Shown piece after piece: positions 6,001-6,357 of a DNA stretch of 6,357 nt (the stretch's first letter is position 1; every line of letters starts with the position of its first letter). The translations under genes and the position numbers were made by a program. Source of the DNA: JAJVID01 sp036565725 (lineage in GTDB: Bacteria > Acidobacteriota > Blastocatellia > RBC074); the NCBI GenBank assembly GCA_036565725.1, contig DATCXQ010000131.1, forward strand, positions 1 through 6,357. The letters run 5' to 3'. The notes below the pieces were generated by a model. It saw only the letters and a list, made by a program, of their open reading frames with translations, had not been told where the DNA came from and did no database searches.

Positions 6001-6299
6001 GGACCGTCGAGCAGTGGTTCAACGCGGCGGCCTTTGCTGAACCGGCGCCTGGTTTCTTCGGCAACGCCGGACGCAACATCATCCGCGAACCCGGGACCCA
6101 CAAGTGGGACATGTCCTTCTTCAAGAACAACCGCATCACCGAATCTGTGAACCTGCAGTTCCGGGCTGAGTTCTTTAACATCTTCAACCACGCCAACTTT
6201 AATGGCATCAATACGACCTTCGGGTCCGGAGCGTTTGGTCGCGTGACCAGCGCGCGCGATCCGCGCATCATCCAGTTCGGTCTCAAGCTGGGCTTCTGA
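3030..6299 (+). CDS. Oar-like TonB-dependent outer-membrane receptor with carboxypeptidase-regulatory-like N-terminal domain
   Basis: This complete 1089-residue outer-membrane protein probably imports a bulky ligand with energy from TonB. A signal peptide (residues 1-24, cleavage GYA|QN) precedes a beta-sandwich of the carboxypeptidase-regulatory-like type (about 28-113: GAIVGVVKEATGAVIPRAAV, later YDITAEMSGFKRF). TEVVNIEG (115-122) could serve as a TonB box. A plug follows at about 125-250 (TELAVNGRNFVQLAQLVPGA; EFRILSSNYSAEYGTTGGA), then a long barrel with the family signature FFQDDW (617-622), FFNIFNHANF (1048-1057) and a terminal strand IIQFGLKLGF ending in Phe, as needed for barrel assembly. 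Length and order match the roughly 1000-1200-residue Oar-like receptors abundant in Acidobacteriota; Oar itself is from Myxococcus. No frameshift or internal stop is present. No SusD-like partner lies in the window. The ligand cannot be read from sequence. Start: strong Shine-Dalgarno plus signal peptide. The gene stands alone after the GH95 remnant, with its own apparent control region. Confidence 0.93.
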   Translation: MHVKGSKILLAILILLLSYGVGYAQNTGAIVGVVKEATGAVIPRAAVKITNVGTGLTREVISDEGGRYVAESLPIGVYDITAEMSGFKRFAHKGIKLSVADRLSIDIVMEVGQVTEVVNIEGVAPVVQTETGALNYFISGNQVTELAVNGRNFVQLAQLVPGASSTSRSDTIGVGVTGNKGVAFNGLGQGYSGWLVDGAQNTDVGNQNSLSTYPAMEAIGEFRILSSNYSAEYGTTGGANVLAVTRSGSKEFHGSAYEFVRNDVFDARNFFAPTRSPLRYNNFGYTLGGPFFIPGKYNTAKDKDFFFWSQEWRRIRNGVTVQSQTPTDAMRRGDFRELLDPNNPFTRSVVRIVDPTTNQPFENNIIPSGRINSNAKALLDQVIPLPNRGGQALNYVASPSVPTNFRQELIRGDHNFNERVNLMVRYIQDTFDDTPVTTLWSASAFPTVNATIASPGKNLITKLTHAISPKTLNEFNFNVAANKINIALNGNATRPSGLSVAEIFPENRANRIPNIGFSQGWGGISTGSWPWANKNQVYTWSDTLGYVAGAHSLKMGGQYQWQIKDQDAFGPTQGQFDFSGSFTGNAIADFLLGRPNSYSELDIQRTGRYRYHQIEAFFQDDWKVSPRLTLNMGLRWFAIPHIFERDDEVTTFVPERWSASRAPRVNPDGTIAPGSGDILGNGIVQAGKGLPSGMVKNYWNTFAPRFGFAWNPWGDGKTVIRGGYGIGYYRVEGNDIYDFVNNPPFAKTVNITNPPLNNPGGGTAAPPTPVSLFSYDFQYKVPMAQTYSLGIQHELFKDAGLEIAYVGSRGTHLDHARNINQPLRTGAFDFDPRLNSNTISIEALRPFTGWSTIRQSENTGSSTYHSLQANFDKRFSEGFKFQVAYTFSRGIGDVFDSGGRSVNALPQDSYDMRSERGLLGFDRTHNLSINYIYELPFFKNRRDAVGRILGGWEISGITTVSSGPAASPGISTGRNGLATRPNLVGEIEGARTVEQWFNAAAFAEPAPGFFGNAGRNIIREPGTHKWDMSFFKNNRITESVNLQFRAEFFNIFNHANFNGINTTFGSGAFGRVTSARDPRIIQFGLKLGF

Positions 6300-6331
6300 T
6301 GTTGGGGCGGTACTCGCGCAGCATATCGTGG

Positions 6332-6356
6332 GCGGCCGGCCGCAACTCGGCCGAGT
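6332..6356. repeat. Two adjacent 12-bp palindromes after the receptor gene
   Basis: GCGGCCGGCCGC (6332-6343) and ACTCGGCCGAGT (6345-6356) are each perfect palindromes separated by one base, 33 bp after the receptor stop. They may form part of a terminator or repeat continuing beyond the window, or be chance in GC-rich sequence. An ATG at 6299-6301 overlaps the receptor stop (TGATG) and stays open to the right edge, but it has no ribosome site and too few codons to judge. Confidence 0.35.
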
Positions 6357-6357
6357 G

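Noticed and set aside
3855..6191. Very long minus-strand open frame of 778 codons inside the receptor gene
   Set aside because: Long antisense frames are common opposite GC-rich genes. The translation is rich in Arg, Val and Gly with no recognisable domain, while the plus strand encodes a complete receptor.

Overview
The window looks like chromosomal DNA of a GC-rich Gram-negative soil bacterium, most probably Acidobacteriota. The main reason is the very large Oar-type TonB-dependent receptor: signal peptide, carboxypeptidase-regulatory-like domain, plug, then a barrel ending in Phe. This type is strongly expanded in that phylum. A secreted tannase-family esterase and a glycoside hydrolase remnant fit a polymer- or aromatic-degrading lifestyle. 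The phylum assignment is inference; no rRNA or marker gene is present.

Layout. Positions 1-980 (minus strand) hold the N-terminal 326 residues of an exported tannase/feruloyl-esterase-family hydrolase, cut off by the left edge. Positions 981-1534 are a divergent intergenic region with candidate promoters and repeats. Positions 1535-2431 (plus) encode a complete 298-residue regulator with an XRE-type helix-turn-helix fused to a shikimate-kinase-like domain, the architecture of the benzoyl-CoA-responsive BzdR/BoxR family. Positions 2432-2684 are non-coding but contain a clear fossil of a GH95 alpha-L-fucosidase gene. Positions 2685-3029 are an AT-rich stretch followed by a long putative leader with a compound hairpin and a very strong Shine-Dalgarno. 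Positions 3030-6299 (plus) encode the complete 1089-residue receptor. The last 58 bases hold two adjacent 12-bp palindromes.

How the parts may fit. The esterase and regulator are divergent and share about 550 bp of control region. An attractive but unproven model is that the regulator senses an aromatic acyl-CoA, or another aromatic product derived from the esterase's substrates, and controls the esterase, itself, or both. No box/bzd benzoyl-CoA pathway gene is visible here. The outer-membrane receptor is separated from this pair by the GH95 remnant and has its own apparent control region, so a link to the esterase is only positional. The hunt produced four main points: the unusual regulator-esterase pairing, the probable leaderless start of the regulator, the GH95 fossil with a hexanucleotide expansion at its Asn-Ile-Asn motif, and the structured leader of the receptor gene. 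No CRISPR array, tRNA, rRNA, intact insertion sequence or attachment site was recognised.
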